Notes: generated by a model not told the origin, from the sequence alone. Positions 21,332 through 31,115 are shown, numbered from the stretch's first letter. The stretch is 64,000 nucleotides of DNA from Pseudomonas sp. AN-1 (GCF_034057115.1 NZ_CP139195.1:186001-250000), one strand, 5' to 3'. Translations and numbers: made by a program.

Positions 21332-22363
21332 ATGTCGCTAGTGCGTCTCCTGCAGCCCGTCATCGCTGTCGCCTGTGCGGCAGCGCTGGCGGGCTGCCAG
21401 TTTTCCGATCCGCTGGAGTCGTTCGGCGGGCCGACCATGGGCAGCACCTATTCGGTCAAGTACGTGCGCGGCGACGGCGTCGCCGATGCGCAGGCCCTGC
21501 AGGCCGGGGTCGAGGCGATCCTCGCCGAGGTCGACCAGCAGATGTCCACCTACCGCGACGACTCGCTGATCGAGCAGTTCAACCGCGCGCCGGCCGGCAC
21601 CTGCCAGGCCATGCCGGCAGACGTGCTGGAGCTGGTGCGCCTGGGCGAGGGCCTGTCGCTGCAGAGCGACGGCGCCTTCGACCTGACCATCGAGCCGCTG
21701 CTCAACCTGTGGGGCTTCGGGCCCCAGTCGCGCGGCGAGCAGGTGCCCAGTGCCGAGGCCATCGCCGAGGCGCGCCAGCGCGTCGGCCACCAGCACCTGC
21801 GCATCGACGGCGAGCAGCTGTGCAAGGACGCCAAGGTCCAGGTGGACTTCAACAGCGTCGCCGCCGGCCACGCGGTGGACCGCATCGCCGCCTGGCTGGA
21901 GCAGCAGGGCGTGGCCAGCTACCTGGTGGAGGCCACCGGCGAGCTCAAGGCGCGCGGGCGCAAGCCGGACGGCACGCCCTGGCGCATCGCCATCGAGGCG
22001 CCGCGCGACGACCAGCGGGTGGCACAGAAGGTGCTGGCCCTGGATGGCTACGGCGTGTCGACCTCGGGTGACTATCGCAACTACTTCGAGGAAAATGGCC
22101 GGCGCTACTCGCACACCCTCGACCCGCGCAGCGGTGCGCCGATCACCCACCGCCTGGCGGCGGTGACCGTGCTGCATCCCAAGGCCCTGCTGGCCGACGG
22201 CCTGTCCACCCTGCTGATGGTGCTCGGTCCGGAAGAGGGCGTACGCTGGGCGGAGCGGCAGGGCATCGCGGCCTTCTTCGTGACCCGCGAGGACGAAGGC
22301 TACGTGACCCACGCAACCAAGGCTTTTGACGCGCTGACGGCAGCGCAAGGGGAACGACCATGA
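21332..22363 (+). CDS. apbE: FAD:protein FMN transferase (lipoprotein)
   Basis: A 343-residue ApbE-family flavin transferase. The lipoprotein signal MSLVRLLQPVIAVACAAALAGC places Cys22 as lipidated residue, so it acts in the periplasm. Motifs TMGSTYSVKY, DFNSVAAGHAVDRIA and the C-terminal DPRSGAPITHRLAAVTV fit the Mg-dependent FAD-binding pocket. It transfers FMN from FAD to threonines in NqrB and NqrC, encoded in the same operon. The gene starts 5 bases after nqrF and overlaps nqrM by 4 bases (ATGA). Confidence 0.96.
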   Translation: MSLVRLLQPVIAVACAAALAGCQFSDPLESFGGPTMGSTYSVKYVRGDGVADAQALQAGVEAILAEVDQQMSTYRDDSLIEQFNRAPAGTCQAMPADVLELVRLGEGLSLQSDGAFDLTIEPLLNLWGFGPQSRGEQVPSAEAIAEARQRVGHQHLRIDGEQLCKDAKVQVDFNSVAAGHAVDRIAAWLEQQGVASYLVEATGELKARGRKPDGTPWRIAIEAPRDDQRVAQKVLALDGYGVSTSGDYRNYFEENGRRYSHTLDPRSGAPITHRLAAVTVLHPKALLADGLSTLLMVLGPEEGVRWAERQGIAAFFVTREDEGYVTHATKAFDALTAAQGERP

Positions 22364-22596
22364 CCTGGTTACTGGTTTTTGCGCTCATGCTGCTGGTGGT
22401 GTTCGGCATGGCGATCGGCGTGATCATGGGCCGCAAGCCCATCGCCGGCTCCTGCGGCGGCATCGCCAACCTCGGCATCGAGAAGGACGAGTGCCCGATC
22501 TGCGGCGGCGATACCCAGAAATGCGAGGAAGCCAACAGCGAGGGTGACGGCAAGCCGGGCGCGGCCCAGGCTTACGACGCGACCCGCAGCAGATGA
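22360..22596 (+). CDS. nqrM: Nqr maturation factor NqrM
   Basis: A 78-residue protein with one transmembrane helix (WLLVFALMLLVVFGMAIGVIMG) and a Cys-rich tail: Cys32, Cys45, Cys48 and Cys55 (SCGG, CPICGG, KCEE). This is the DUF539/NqrM pattern; in Vibrio NqrM is needed for insertion of iron into the NqrD/NqrE centre. Last gene of the nqr operon, followed by a terminator. Confidence 0.95.
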   Translation: MTWLLVFALMLLVVFGMAIGVIMGRKPIAGSCGGIANLGIEKDECPICGGDTQKCEEANSEGDGKPGAAQAYDATRSR

Positions 22597-22603
22597 CCCC
22601 GAC

Positions 22604-22633
22604 GGGGCAGTGACGACACTGCCCCTTTTTTAT
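22604..22633 (+). terminator. Terminator of the nqr operon
   Basis: Stem ggggcagtg / cactgcccc with an acga loop, followed by seven T residues. Confidence 0.93.
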
Positions 22634-22734
22634 TTCCCGCCCGCCAGCGGGCCGGCCTCAGGACCGGGCTCGCGCGGCGGCGGATGTGAGGCCCGCCCGA
22701 GGCGGGCTGCAGTTTGTCCCTGAAGGAGTAGTCG

Positions 22735-24129
22735 ATGGCTGTCTACAACTATGACGTGGTGGTGCTGGGCTCGGGCCCGGCGGGCGAGGGCGCGGCGATG
22801 AGCGCCGCCAAGAACGGACGCAAGGTGGCGGTGGTGGATAGCCGCAAGCTGGTCGGTGGCAACTGCACCCACCTCGGCACCATTCCCTCCAAGGCCCTGC
22901 GTCACTCGGTGCGGCAGATCCTGCAGTTCAACACCAACCCGATGTTCCGCCAGATCGGCGAGCCGCGCTGGTTCTCCTTCCCCGACGTGCTGAAGAGCGC
23001 CGAGCTGGTCATCGACAAGCAGGTCGCCTCGCGCACCGGCTACTACGCGCGCAACCGCGTGGACGTGTTCACCGGCACCGCCAGCTTCGCCGATGCCAAC
23101 ACCATCGACGTGGTGACCCACAACGGCGTGGTGGAGAAGCTGGTCACCAAGCAGGTGGTGGTCGCCACCGGCTCGCGCCCCTACCGTCCGGCCGACGTCG
23201 ACTTCAGTCACCCGCGCATCTACGACAGCGACACCATCCTCACCCTCAGCCACACTCCGCGGCGGATGATCATCTACGGAGCCGGAGTGATCGGCTGCGA
23301 GTACGCGTCGATCTTCAGCGGCTTGGGCGTGCTGGTCGACCTGATCGACAACCGCGACCAGTTGCTCAGCTTCCTCGACGACGAGATCTCCGATGCGCTG
23401 AGCTACCACCTGCGCAACAACAACGTGCTGATCCGCCACAACGAGGAGTACGAGCGCATCGAGGGCCTCGACCACGGCGTGGTGCTGCATCTGAAGTCCG
23501 GCAAGAAGATCAAGGCCGACGCCCTGCTGTGGTGCAACGGTCGCACCGGCAATACCGACAAGCTGGCCCTGGAAAACGTCGGCATCGAGGCCAACAGCCG
23601 CGGGCAGATCGCCGTCGACCAGCACTACCGCACCAGCGTGGCGAACATCTACGCCGCCGGCGACGTGATCGGCTGGCCGAGCCTGGCCAGCGCCGCCTAC
23701 GACCAGGGCCGTTCGGCGGCCGGCAGCATCGTCGAGGACGACAGCTGGCACTTCATCAATGACGTGCCGACCGGCATCTACACCATCCCGGAGATCAGCT
23801 CGATCGGCAAGAACGAGCAGGAGCTGACCAAGGAGAAGATTCCCTACGAGGTGGGCAAGGCCTTCTTCAAGTCGATGGCGCGTGCGCAGATCTCCAACGA
23901 GCGCGTGGGCATGCTGAAGATCCTGTTCCATCGCGAGACCCTGCAGATCCTCGGCGTGCACTGCTTCGGCTACCAGGCCTCGGAGATCGTCCACATCGGT
24001 CAGGCGATCATGAACCAGAAGGGCGAGGCGAACACCATCAAGTACTTCATCAACACCACCTTCAACTACCCGACCATGGCCGAAGCCTATCGGGTGGCGG
24101 CGTTCGACGGCCTCAACCGGCTTTTTTGA
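22735..24129 (+). CDS. sthA: Soluble pyridine nucleotide transhydrogenase
   Basis: A 464-residue FAD enzyme that moves hydride between NADPH and NAD+, balancing redox cofactors. The N-terminal FAD motif is [15 protein letters not shown]. The lipoamide dehydrogenase-type disulfide is missing: [15 protein letters not shown] retains Cys44 but has Thr49 in place of the second Cys, as in true Sth enzymes. The central NAD(P) motif is [14 protein letters not shown]. The ribosome site aaggagtagtcg is strong. The stop codon lies inside a long hairpin shared with the converging glycerophosphodiesterase gene. Confidence 0.97.
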   Translation: MAVYNYDVVVLGSGPAGEGAAMSAAKNGRKVAVVDSRKLVGGNCTHLGTIPSKALRHSVRQILQFNTNPMFRQIGEPRWFSFPDVLKSAELVIDKQVASRTGYYARNRVDVFTGTASFADANTIDVVTHNGVVEKLVTKQVVVATGSRPYRPADVDFSHPRIYDSDTILTLSHTPRRMIIYGAGVIGCEYASIFSGLGVLVDLIDNRDQLLSFLDDEISDALSYHLRNNNVLIRHNEEYERIEGLDHGVVLHLKSGKKIKADALLWCNGRTGNTDKLALENVGIEANSRGQIAVDQHYRTSVANIYAAGDVIGWPSLASAAYDQGRSAAGSIVEDDSWHFINDVPTGIYTIPEISSIGKNEQELTKEKIPYEVGKAFFKSMARAQISNERVGMLKILFHRETLQILGVHCFGYQASEIVHIGQAIMNQKGEANTIKYFINTTFNYPTMAEAYRVAAFDGLNRLF

Positions 24130-24174
24130 GCGGCTCCGACCGGTGGCCTGAGCCGGTCGGAGACTGGCCGCTCA
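24127..24174. terminator. Two-tier hairpin at the converging ends of sthA and the glycerophosphodiesterase gene
   Basis: Inner stem ctccgaccgg / ccggtcggag (10 bp, 24134-24143 and 24153-24162) and outer arms tgagcgg / ccgctca (24127-24133 and 24168-24174). The outer arms contain the stop codons of both genes. There is no T tract, except six T in sthA just upstream that would serve only the minus-strand transcript poorly. Confidence 0.5.
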
Positions 24175-24894
24175 GCGATTCCCGAGGGTGGCGCTGGCCA
24201 AACCGGGAAAGTCTGTGATCAGGCTGTCCACGCCGAAGTCGGCGAGCCGGCGCATCAGCGCCGGCTCGTTGACCGTCCACACCGACACGTGCAGCCCCTG
24301 TTGCTGCGCCTTGCGCAACCGCTCGGGGCTGCACAGCGTCCAGTTCAGCGCCAGCAGGCCGCAGCCGTAGCGCTGCGCGACCTTCAGCGGATCCAGCCAG
24401 GCGTACTCGGCGACCAGGCCGCGGGCCAACTGCGGGGCCAGTTCCTGCAGGGCGCGCAGCACGGTGCGCGAGCTGCTGGTCACGGTGACCCGGTGGCCGA
24501 GGCCGAGCTCGCGGGTCAGTGCGGCGATCGCCTCCACGGTGCGTGCCGCACGCTCGCGCGAGGCGCTCTTGACCTCCAGCTGCCAGTGCTCGAAGTCGCA
24601 ATGGGTGAACAGCGTGCGCAGGCGCGGGATCGGGCAGGGCTGCGGCCAGGCCGGACCGCCGACGCGGGCGTCCATGCGCTCCAGTTCGGCGGCGCTGTGC
24701 GCTGCCACCTTGCCGCGCTGGCCGGTGGTGCGCCTGAGCGTCGGGTCATGGATCACCATCAGTTCGCCATCGGCGGACAGGTGCAGGTCCAGCTCGCAGC
24801 GGGTCACGCCCTGCTCGAGGCAGCGCTGGAAGCTGGCGAGGGTGTTTTCCGGGGCTTCGCCCCGCGCGCCGCGATGGCCGTAGATGAGGGTCAC
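24172..24894 (-). CDS. Glycerophosphodiester phosphodiesterase
   Basis: A 240-residue GDPD-family enzyme without signal peptide. It has the metal-binding start YGHRGARGEAPENTLASF (His and Arg), CELDLHLSADGELMVIHDPTLRRTT (Glu, Asp, His) and the C-terminal VWTVN motif. The expected reaction is hydrolysis of glycerophosphodiesters to glycerol-3-phosphate plus alcohol in the cytoplasm. GTG at 24894 is chosen because AAGGAG lies 7 bases upstream; the frame is open further upstream but without homology. Comparable with the UgpQ group. Confidence 0.88.
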   Translation of the reverse strand: MTLIYGHRGARGEAPENTLASFQRCLEQGVTRCELDLHLSADGELMVIHDPTLRRTTGQRGKVAAHSAAELERMDARVGGPAWPQPCPIPRLRTLFTHCDFEHWQLEVKSASRERAARTVEAIAALTRELGLGHRVTVTSSSRTVLRALQELAPQLARGLVAEYAWLDPLKVAQRYGCGLLALNWTLCSPERLRKAQQQGLHVSVWTVNEPALMRRLADFGVDSLITDFPGLASATLGNR

Positions 24895-25108
24895 GACTGC
24901 TCCTTGCGCAATCAGGCTGATGCAGCCTTCTAGCATGCCGCCGCCGCTTTGGGGAGAGGTCGGGGTCGCCGTCGGTGCGTGGCGACCGGCGTTGCGGTAG
25001 ACTGCCGCCCGTCCGGCGAACTGCCGGCCGCCGGTGTGGTCTGTAGCGAGTTCCCGCCGCCGGCGTGACAAACGGACGTCTTCCCTTCGCCCGCAAGGCA
25101 ACCCGAGC

Positions 25109-26356
25109 ATGTTCAGACCCTTACCCGTATTCATCGGCATGCGCTACACGCGTGCCAAGCGCCGCAACCACTTCATCTCGTTCATTTCCCTGACCTCGAT
25201 GGTCGGCCTCGCCCTCGGCGTGCTGGTGATGATCCTAGTGCTGTCGGTGATGAACGGCTTCGACCGCGAGCTGCGCACGCGCATCCTCGGCATGGTGCCG
25301 CACGCCACCATCAGTAGCTACCAGCCGATCGACGACTGGCAGACGCTGGCCGCCAGGGTGGCCAAGCACCCCGAGGTGGTGGCGGTGGCACCGTTCAGCC
25401 AGTTGCAGGGCATGCTCACCCACAGCGGCGGGACACAGCCGGTACTGGTCAACGCCGTGCTGCCGGAGGCCGAGAAGAACGTCTCGATCATCGACCAGCA
25501 CATGGTGCAGGGCAGCCTGGAGGCTCTGAAGAGCGGCGAGTTCGGCATTGTCATCGGCGAGATCACCGCGCGGCGTTTCCGCGTCAATGTCGGCGACAAG
25601 CTGACCTTCATCCTGCCCGAGGCCTCGGTGACCCCGGCCGGGGTGTTCCCGCGGCTCAAGCGCTTCACCGTGGTCGGCGTGTTCAAGGTCGGCGCCGAGC
25701 TGGACAGCTCGCTGGCGCTGATCCACATCGGCGATGCCGCGCGCCTGTCGCGCTGGCAGGAAAACCAGGTGGAGGGTGTGCGCCTGAAGCTCAAGGATCT
25801 GTTCAAGGCGCCGCAGGTGGCCTGGGAGATCGCCACCGGCTTCAGCGAAGGCGACTACGTCGCCCGCGACTGGACGCGCAGCCACGGCAGCCTGTTCCAG
25901 GCGATCCAGATGGAGAAGACCATGATCGCCCTGTTGCTGCTGCTGATCGTCGCGGTGGCCGCGTTCAACATCATCTCCACCCTGGTCATGGTGGTGACCG
26001 ACAAGAAGGCCGACATCGCTATCCTGCGCACCCTGGGCATGACCCCGCGGCAGATCATGCTGGTGTTCATGGTCCAGGGTTCGGTGATCGGCGTGGTCGG
26101 CACCCTGATCGGCGGCGTGCTCGGCGTGATCGCCGCGCTCAACGTCACCCAGTGGGTGGCGGCGCTGGAGAACCTGCTGGGGCGCAAGTTCCTCAGTTCG
26201 GACGTGTATTTCATCAACTACCTGCCGTCGCAGCTGCGCGTGGAGGATGTGGTGCTGATCTGCTCGGCCGCGCTGCTGATGAGTTTCTTTGCCACCCTGT
26301 ACCCGGCCTGGCGCGCGGCGCGCACCCAGCCGGCGGAGGCCCTGCGCTATGAGTAA
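25109..26356 (+). CDS. lolC: Lipoprotein-releasing ABC transporter permease, LolC/LolF type
   Basis: A 415-residue MacB-fold permease with one N-terminal helix (about residues 22-50), a large periplasmic domain and three C-terminal helices. It has a LolC-type Hook, the proline-bounded stretch [19 protein letters not shown], which hands lipoproteins to LolA. The start [13 protein letters not shown] is chosen by homology; upstream in-frame codons do not match. Its stop overlaps the lolD start by 8 bases. P. aeruginosa encodes a second permease (lolE) after lolD; here none follows, so this protein might act as a LolF-like homodimer, or lolE lies elsewhere. Confidence 0.92.
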   Translation: MFRPLPVFIGMRYTRAKRRNHFISFISLTSMVGLALGVLVMILVLSVMNGFDRELRTRILGMVPHATISSYQPIDDWQTLAARVAKHPEVVAVAPFSQLQGMLTHSGGTQPVLVNAVLPEAEKNVSIIDQHMVQGSLEALKSGEFGIVIGEITARRFRVNVGDKLTFILPEASVTPAGVFPRLKRFTVVGVFKVGAELDSSLALIHIGDAARLSRWQENQVEGVRLKLKDLFKAPQVAWEIATGFSEGDYVARDWTRSHGSLFQAIQMEKTMIALLLLLIVAVAAFNIISTLVMVVTDKKADIAILRTLGMTPRQIMLVFMVQGSVIGVVGTLIGGVLGVIAALNVTQWVAALENLLGRKFLSSDVYFINYLPSQLRVEDVVLICSAALLMSFFATLYPAWRAARTQPAEALRYE

Positions 26357-27038
26357 CGACAAGGCGGTGCTGCTGTGCCGCAACCTCGGCAAGTGCTACG
26401 AGGAGGGTCCGCAGTCGGTGGAGGTGCTCAAGGGCGTCGAGCTGGCGCTGCAGCCCGGCGAGCGGGTGGCCATCGTCGGCAGCTCCGGCTCGGGCAAGAC
26501 CACCCTGCTCAACCTGCTCGGCGGCCTCGATACTCCCAGCGAGGGCAGCGTCTGGCTGGCCGGCGAGGAGCTGTCGGCGCTCAACGAGAAGGCCCGCGGC
26601 CTGCTGCGCAATCGCGCCATGGGCTTCGTCTACCAGTTCCACCACCTGCTGCCGGAGTTCAATGCGCTGGAGAACGTGTGCATGCCGCTGCTGATCGGAC
26701 GCATGCCGATCGGCGAGGCGCGCCAGCGGGCCACGGCGCTGCTGGAGCGGGTCGGGCTGGGGCATCGTCTGGGCCACAAGCCGGCCGAGCTTTCCGGCGG
26801 CGAGCGCCAGCGCGTGGCCATCGCCCGCGCGCTGGTCAACCGGCCGGCGCTGGTGCTGCTCGACGAGCCCACCGGCAACCTCGACCAGCACACCGCGCGC
26901 GGCATCCAGGAGCTGATGCAGGAGCTGAGCACGTCGCTGCACACCGCCTTCCTGGTGGTGACCCACGACATCGCCCTGGCGCGGCAGATGGACCGCGTGC
27001 TGCGCCTGGAAGGCGGGCGGCTGGTACTGGCGGAGTAG
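26349..27038 (+). CDS. lolD: Lipoprotein-releasing ABC transporter ATPase LolD
   Basis: A 229-residue ABC ATPase. Walker [10 protein letters not shown] is at 44-52, signature [15 protein letters not shown], Walker [14 protein letters not shown] and the switch His in VVTHDIALA. The [18 protein letters not shown] stretch around the Q-loop is diagnostic for LolD rather than MacB or FtsE. It powers extraction of outer-membrane lipoproteins from the inner membrane. It overlaps lolC by 8 bases. A T-less hairpin follows at 27045-27077. Confidence 0.96.
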   Translation: MSNDKAVLLCRNLGKCYEEGPQSVEVLKGVELALQPGERVAIVGSSGSGKTTLLNLLGGLDTPSEGSVWLAGEELSALNEKARGLLRNRAMGFVYQFHHLLPEFNALENVCMPLLIGRMPIGEARQRATALLERVGLGHRLGHKPAELSGGERQRVAIARALVNRPALVLLDEPTGNLDQHTARGIQELMQELSTSLHTAFLVVTHDIALARQMDRVLRLEGGRLVLAE

Positions 27039-27044
27039 GGGAGA

Positions 27045-27077
27045 GTCGGTGTCGGCCCAGGCGGGGCTGACACCGAC
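27045..27077. terminator. Hairpin between lolD and the DUF2062 gene
   Basis: A perfect 9-bp stem gtcggtgtc / gacaccgac with a 15-base loop lies between the convergent genes. No T tract is present, so terminator activity is uncertain. Confidence 0.35.
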
Positions 27078-27082
27078 CGGGA

Positions 27083-27613
27083 TCAGGAGTGACCCTGCTG
27101 GCGGCGCAGGAGCTGGCGCTTATGCCAGCTGCGGCGTACCCACCAGCGCCAGTAGGTCATGGTCAGGCAGTAGCCGAGGATGGAGCAGATCAGGCCGGTG
27201 ATCACCGAGCCGAGCAGGAACGGCTGCCACAGGGTGCTCAGCTCGTGGGTGATCCACTCCATGCTCAGGTGCTCGGGCAGGGTGATCGGTGGCACGTGCA
27301 TCAGCCAGGCGCCCATCTTGTAGGTGCAGTAGAACACCGGCGGCATGGTGATGGGGTTGGTCAGCCAGACCAGGCCGATGGAGATCGGCAGGTTGCCGCG
27401 CAGCGGGATGGCCAGCGAGGCGGCCAGCAGCATCTGCATCGGCAGCGGGATGAAGGCGGCGAACAGGCCCACGGCCATGGCACGAGCCACCGAGTGGCGA
27501 TTGAGGTGCCAGAGGTTGGGATCGTGAATCAGTTTGCCGAGAAAGCGCAGGGATTTGTCGCCCCTGATGCGCTCCGGGTCGGGCATGTATCGCTTGAAGA
27601 TTCGGCGCGGCAT
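27083..27613 (-). CDS. DUF2062 family inner-membrane protein
   Basis: A 176-residue protein with a basic N-terminus (MPRRIFKRYMPDPERIRGDKSL), a DUF2062 core (RHSVARAMAVGLFAAFIPLPMQMLLAASLAIPLRGNLPISIG) and two or three transmembrane segments, ending in a basic tail. Members are widespread and uncharacterised. It is divergent from comEC and convergent with lolD. Confidence 0.85.
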   Translation of the reverse strand: MPRRIFKRYMPDPERIRGDKSLRFLGKLIHDPNLWHLNRHSVARAMAVGLFAAFIPLPMQMLLAASLAIPLRGNLPISIGLVWLTNPITMPPVFYCTYKMGAWLMHVPPITLPEHLSMEWITHELSTLWQPFLLGSVITGLICSILGYCLTMTYWRWWVRRSWHKRQLLRRQQGHS

Positions 27614-27761
27614 GGGGGCTCTCGACGGCGACTAAGCGCCGGTATTATGCACTGATTCTCCCGGTGGTGGACCGGGCGGAACAAAAATCCGGATGGACTG
27701 TCCGGGGATCTGTAACAGAATTTCAGCGGCGCGCAGCGCCGGCCGATTCAGGGATGAATCC

Positions 27762-29981
27762 ATGCGCACGGGACTGATCGCGCTCTGTGGCGGGCTGCTG
27801 TGCCTGCGTTTCCTGCCGGCCTTGCCGCCGGCGGCGGCTCTCGTCGCGCTGGCGGTCGTGGGGGTGGCGCTGCTGCCGACCCGCGGCTATCCACTGGCGC
27901 TGTTCCTGCTCGGCCTGGGCTGGGCCTGCGGCTCGGCGCAGCTGGCGCTGGACGACCGCCTGGCCGCCGAACTGGATGGCCGGACCCTGTGGCTGCAGGG
28001 GCGGATCGTCGGTCTGCCGGAGCGGGAGGTGGGCGTTACCCGCTTCCATATCGAGCAGGCCCGCTCGCGCCGCGCAAGCCTCCCCCAGCGCCTGCGCCTG
28101 TCCTGGTACGGAGCGCCACCGCTGGCGGCCGGCGAGGTCTGGCGCCTGGCGGTGCAACTCAAGCGCCCGCGCGGTCTGGTCAATCCCCAGGGTTTCGACT
28201 ACGAGGCCTGGCTGACGGCACGTCGCGTCGGCGCCACCGGCTCGGTCAAGGCCGGCGAGCGGCTGAGCGCCGCGGACGGGCCGCAAGGCTGGCGCGATCG
28301 CCTGCGCAGTGCGCTGCTGGCGGCGCCGGCACATGGTCGGGAGGGGGCCCTGGCGGCACTGGTGCTGGGCGACGGTTCGGGGCTCGGCGAAGGGGACTGG
28401 CAGGTGCTGCAGGCCACCGGCACCACCCATCTGCTGGTGATCTCCGGTCAGCACGTGGCACTGCTGGCCGGTCTGCTGTATGCGCTGGTGCTCGGCCTGT
28501 TCCGCCGCGGCTGGTGGCCGCGGGGCTGGCCCTGGCTGCCCTGCGCCTGTGGCCTGGCGATGGCCGGTGCGCTCGCCTACGGCCTGCTGGCCGGCTTCGA
28601 GGTGCCGGTGCAGCGGGCCTGCGTCATGCTGGCGGTGGTGCTGTTGTGGCGCTGGCGCTTCCGCAGCCTGGGCGTCTGGCTGCCGCTGCTGGCGGCGTTG
28701 ACCCTGGTGCTGGTGGTCGAGCCGCTGGCCAGCCTGCAACCGGGTTTCTGGCTGTCGTTCGGCGCGGTGGCGCTGCTGGCCTGGTGCTTCAGCGGCCGCC
28801 TGGCGCCGGCCGCCGGTTGGCGGGTGCTGCCGCGCGCGCAGTGGGCGATGACTCTCGGCCTGTTGCCGCTGCTGCTGGCGCTCGGCCTGCCGGTCAGTCT
28901 CACCGGCGCGCTGGCCAACCTGCTGGCGGTGCCCTGGGTCGGTGTCGGCGTGGTGCCGCTGGCCCTGCTCGGGACCCTGCTGCTGCCGCTACCCGGGGTG
29001 GGCAGCAGCCTGCTGTGGCTGGCCGGGCTGCAGCTCGACCTGCTGTTCGACCTGCTCGCCTGGCTCGCCGAGCTGGCGCCGGCCCGGCAGTTCGCCGCTG
29101 CGCCTGGCTGGGCGGTGCTGCTCGGGCTGGGCGGCGTCCTGCTGGCGCTGCTGCCGGCCGGGTTGCCGCTGCGCCTGTTCGGCGCCCTGATGCCGCTGCC
29201 GTTGCTGTTTCCCGCCGCGGCCGGCATTCCGAGCGGCGAGGCCGAGGTGCGCGTGCTGGATGTCGGGCAGGGGCTGGCGGTGCTGGTACGCACCAGCGCT
29301 CACGCTCTGCTGTACGACGCCGGCCCGGCCGCGCGCGGGTTCGATTCGGGAGAGAAGGTGGTGCTGCCGCTCCTGCTCAGGCAGGGCGTCGGCAGGCTCG
29401 ACACGCTGCTGCTAAGCCATGCCGACCAGGATCATGCCGGCGGGGCAGGCAGCGTGCTGGCCGGTCTTCCGGCGTCCCGCCTGCTCGCCGGCGAGGCGGC
29501 GCGACAGCGTCTGCCATACGCCGTCGAGCCCTGTCGCGATGGCGAGCAGTGGCAATGGGACGCCGTGCGTTTCACCACCTGGCAGATGAGCGGCGACGGC
29601 AATGATGCGTCCTGCCTGCTGCTGGTAGAGGCGCGCGGCGAGCGGCTGCTGCTCACCGGAGACATCTCCGCGAGCGGCGAGCGCGCGTTGCTGGGCAGTG
29701 GCCGCGATCTGCGCGCCGACTGGCTGCTGGCGCCCCACCACGGCAGTCGCAGTTCGTCGTCGGCGGAGTTCATCGCCGCGGTGGCGCCGCGCGGCGTGCT
29801 GTTCTCGCGGGGCTGGAACAATGCCTTCGGCCACCCGCATCCGCAGGTGGTGGCGCGTTTTCGGGCCGCCGGCGTGCGCATCCACGACAGCGCCGCCGAG
29901 GGGGCGCTGCAGTTGTGGCTCGGCCGCCATGGGACGGTCGCCGGCGAGCGCGCGCAGGCGCGTTTCTGGCGGGAAAAATGA
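27762..29981 (+). CDS. comEC: ComEC/Rec2 family DNA uptake channel
   Basis: A 739-residue polytopic protein. The N-terminal part has a DUF4131-like segment, the centre is the competence domain (LLVISGQHVALLAGLLYALV) with many transmembrane helices, and the C-terminal third is a metallo-beta-lactamase-like domain (VLDVGQGLAVLVRTSAHALLYDAG, LLSHADQDHAGG, LLTGDI, LAPHHGSRSS). ComEC carries single-stranded DNA across the inner membrane in natural transformation. The ATG at 27762 matches the family start; earlier in-frame codons lack support. Confidence 0.93.
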   Translation: MRTGLIALCGGLLCLRFLPALPPAAALVALAVVGVALLPTRGYPLALFLLGLGWACGSAQLALDDRLAAELDGRTLWLQGRIVGLPEREVGVTRFHIEQARSRRASLPQRLRLSWYGAPPLAAGEVWRLAVQLKRPRGLVNPQGFDYEAWLTARRVGATGSVKAGERLSAADGPQGWRDRLRSALLAAPAHGREGALAALVLGDGSGLGEGDWQVLQATGTTHLLVISGQHVALLAGLLYALVLGLFRRGWWPRGWPWLPCACGLAMAGALAYGLLAGFEVPVQRACVMLAVVLLWRWRFRSLGVWLPLLAALTLVLVVEPLASLQPGFWLSFGAVALLAWCFSGRLAPAAGWRVLPRAQWAMTLGLLPLLLALGLPVSLTGALANLLAVPWVGVGVVPLALLGTLLLPLPGVGSSLLWLAGLQLDLLFDLLAWLAELAPARQFAAAPGWAVLLGLGGVLLALLPAGLPLRLFGALMPLPLLFPAAAGIPSGEAEVRVLDVGQGLAVLVRTSAHALLYDAGPAARGFDSGEKVVLPLLLRQGVGRLDTLLLSHADQDHAGGAGSVLAGLPASRLLAGEAARQRLPYAVEPCRDGEQWQWDAVRFTTWQMSGDGNDASCLLLVEARGERLLLTGDISASGERALLGSGRDLRADWLLAPHHGSRSSSSAEFIAAVAPRGVLFSRGWNNAFGHPHPQVVARFRAAGVRIHDSAAEGALQLWLGRHGTVAGERAQARFWREK

Positions 29982-30051
29982 GAACCCAGACGGGCGGCAT
30001 GGCGAGCGCGCTGTGCTAGAGTTGCGCCACTTTTTTCAGGGGGTTGTTACT

Positions 30052-30687
30052 GTGTGGGAATTGGTCAAAGCCGGCGGCTGGATGATGCTGCCGATCATTC
30101 TCTGTTCGATCGCGGCCATCGGCATCAGTGCCGAACGCCTGTGGACCCTGCGTCCGGCGCGGATCACCCCGCCGAACCTGCTGGGCCAGGTATGGCGCTG
30201 GATCCAGGACAAGCAGCTGGACAGCCAGAAACTCAAGGAGCTGCGCGCCTCCTCGCCGCTGGGGGAGGTGCTGGCCGCCGGTCTCGCCAACTCCAAGCAT
30301 GGTCGCGACATCATGAAGGAGTGCATCGAGGAAGCCGCTGCGCGGGTCATCCATGACCTGGAGCGCTACCTCAACGCGCTCGGCACCATCGCCGCCATCG
30401 CCCCGCTGCTCGGCCTGCTCGGCACCGTGCTGGGCATGATCGAGATCTTCAGCGGCTTCATGGGCAGCGGCATGGCCAACGCGCCGGTGCTCGCCGGCGG
30501 CATCTCCAAGGCGCTGATCACCACCGCCGCCGGTCTGTTCGTCGGCATCCCCGCGCTGTTCTTCCACCGCTACCTGCAGCGTCGCGTCGACGAGCTGGTG
30601 GTCGGCATGGAGCAGGAAGCCATCCGCCTGGTGGAAGTGGTCCAGGGCGACCGTGACGTCGATCTGGGCGAGGGCGGCAAGCGGTGA
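30052..30687 (+). CDS. exbB: MotA/TolQ/ExbB-family proton channel protein
   Basis: A 211-residue ExbB/TolQ-type protein with three transmembrane segments: GWMMLPIILCSIAAIGISAERL, GTIAAIAPLLGLLGTVLGMIEIF and ISKALITTAAGLFVGIPALF. It starts with GTG at 30052 (VWELVKAGG), as in P. aeruginosa homologues. With the adjacent ExbD-like protein it would form a proton-driven motor for a TonB-like partner, but no tonB gene is present here. The pair sits between comEC and lpxK, where enterobacteria have msbA. Confidence 0.92.
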   Translation: MWELVKAGGWMMLPIILCSIAAIGISAERLWTLRPARITPPNLLGQVWRWIQDKQLDSQKLKELRASSPLGEVLAAGLANSKHGRDIMKECIEEAAARVIHDLERYLNALGTIAAIAPLLGLLGTVLGMIEIFSGFMGSGMANAPVLAGGISKALITTAAGLFVGIPALFFHRYLQRRVDELVVGMEQEAIRLVEVVQGDRDVDLGEGGKR

Positions 30688-31115
30688 AATTCCGACGCAA
30701 ACCGCGGGAGAACGTCGAGATCGGCCTGGCGCCGCTGATCGACGTGGTGTTCATCCTGCTGCTGTTCTTCGTGGTGACCACCACCTTCACCCGCGAGACC
30801 CAGCTGAAGATCGACCTGCCCGAGGCCGACAGCGCCACGCCGGTGCAGGAGACCCAGCTCAAAAAGCTGGAGGTGACCATCGCCGCTGACGGCAGCTATG
30901 CGCTCAACGGCCAGCAGCTGGTGAAGAGCGACCTGGCGACCCTGAGCAGCGCGCTGCAGAAGGAGTCCGGCGGCGACAGCAGCCTGCCGCTGGTGATCAG
31001 CGCCGACGCGCGCACCCCGCACCAGGCGGTGATCACCGCCATGGACGCGGCCGGCAAGCTGGGCTTCGCGCACCTGCGCATCACCACCGTCGAAGCGCAG
31101 CCGGCCAAGCCCTGA
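30684..31115 (+). CDS. exbD: ExbD/TolR-family biopolymer transport protein
   Basis: A 143-residue protein with a cytoplasmic basic start ([31 protein letters not shown]), where the transmembrane helix contains the conserved proton-carrying Asp (LIDVVF), and a periplasmic domain. It overlaps exbB by 4 bases and shares a base with the lpxK start, so the three genes are translationally coupled. The substrate system is unknown. Confidence 0.92.
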   Translation: MKFRRKPRENVEIGLAPLIDVVFILLLFFVVTTTFTRETQLKIDLPEADSATPVQETQLKKLEVTIAADGSYALNGQQLVKSDLATLSSALQKESGGDSSLPLVISADARTPHQAVITAMDAAGKLGFAHLRITTVEAQPAKP

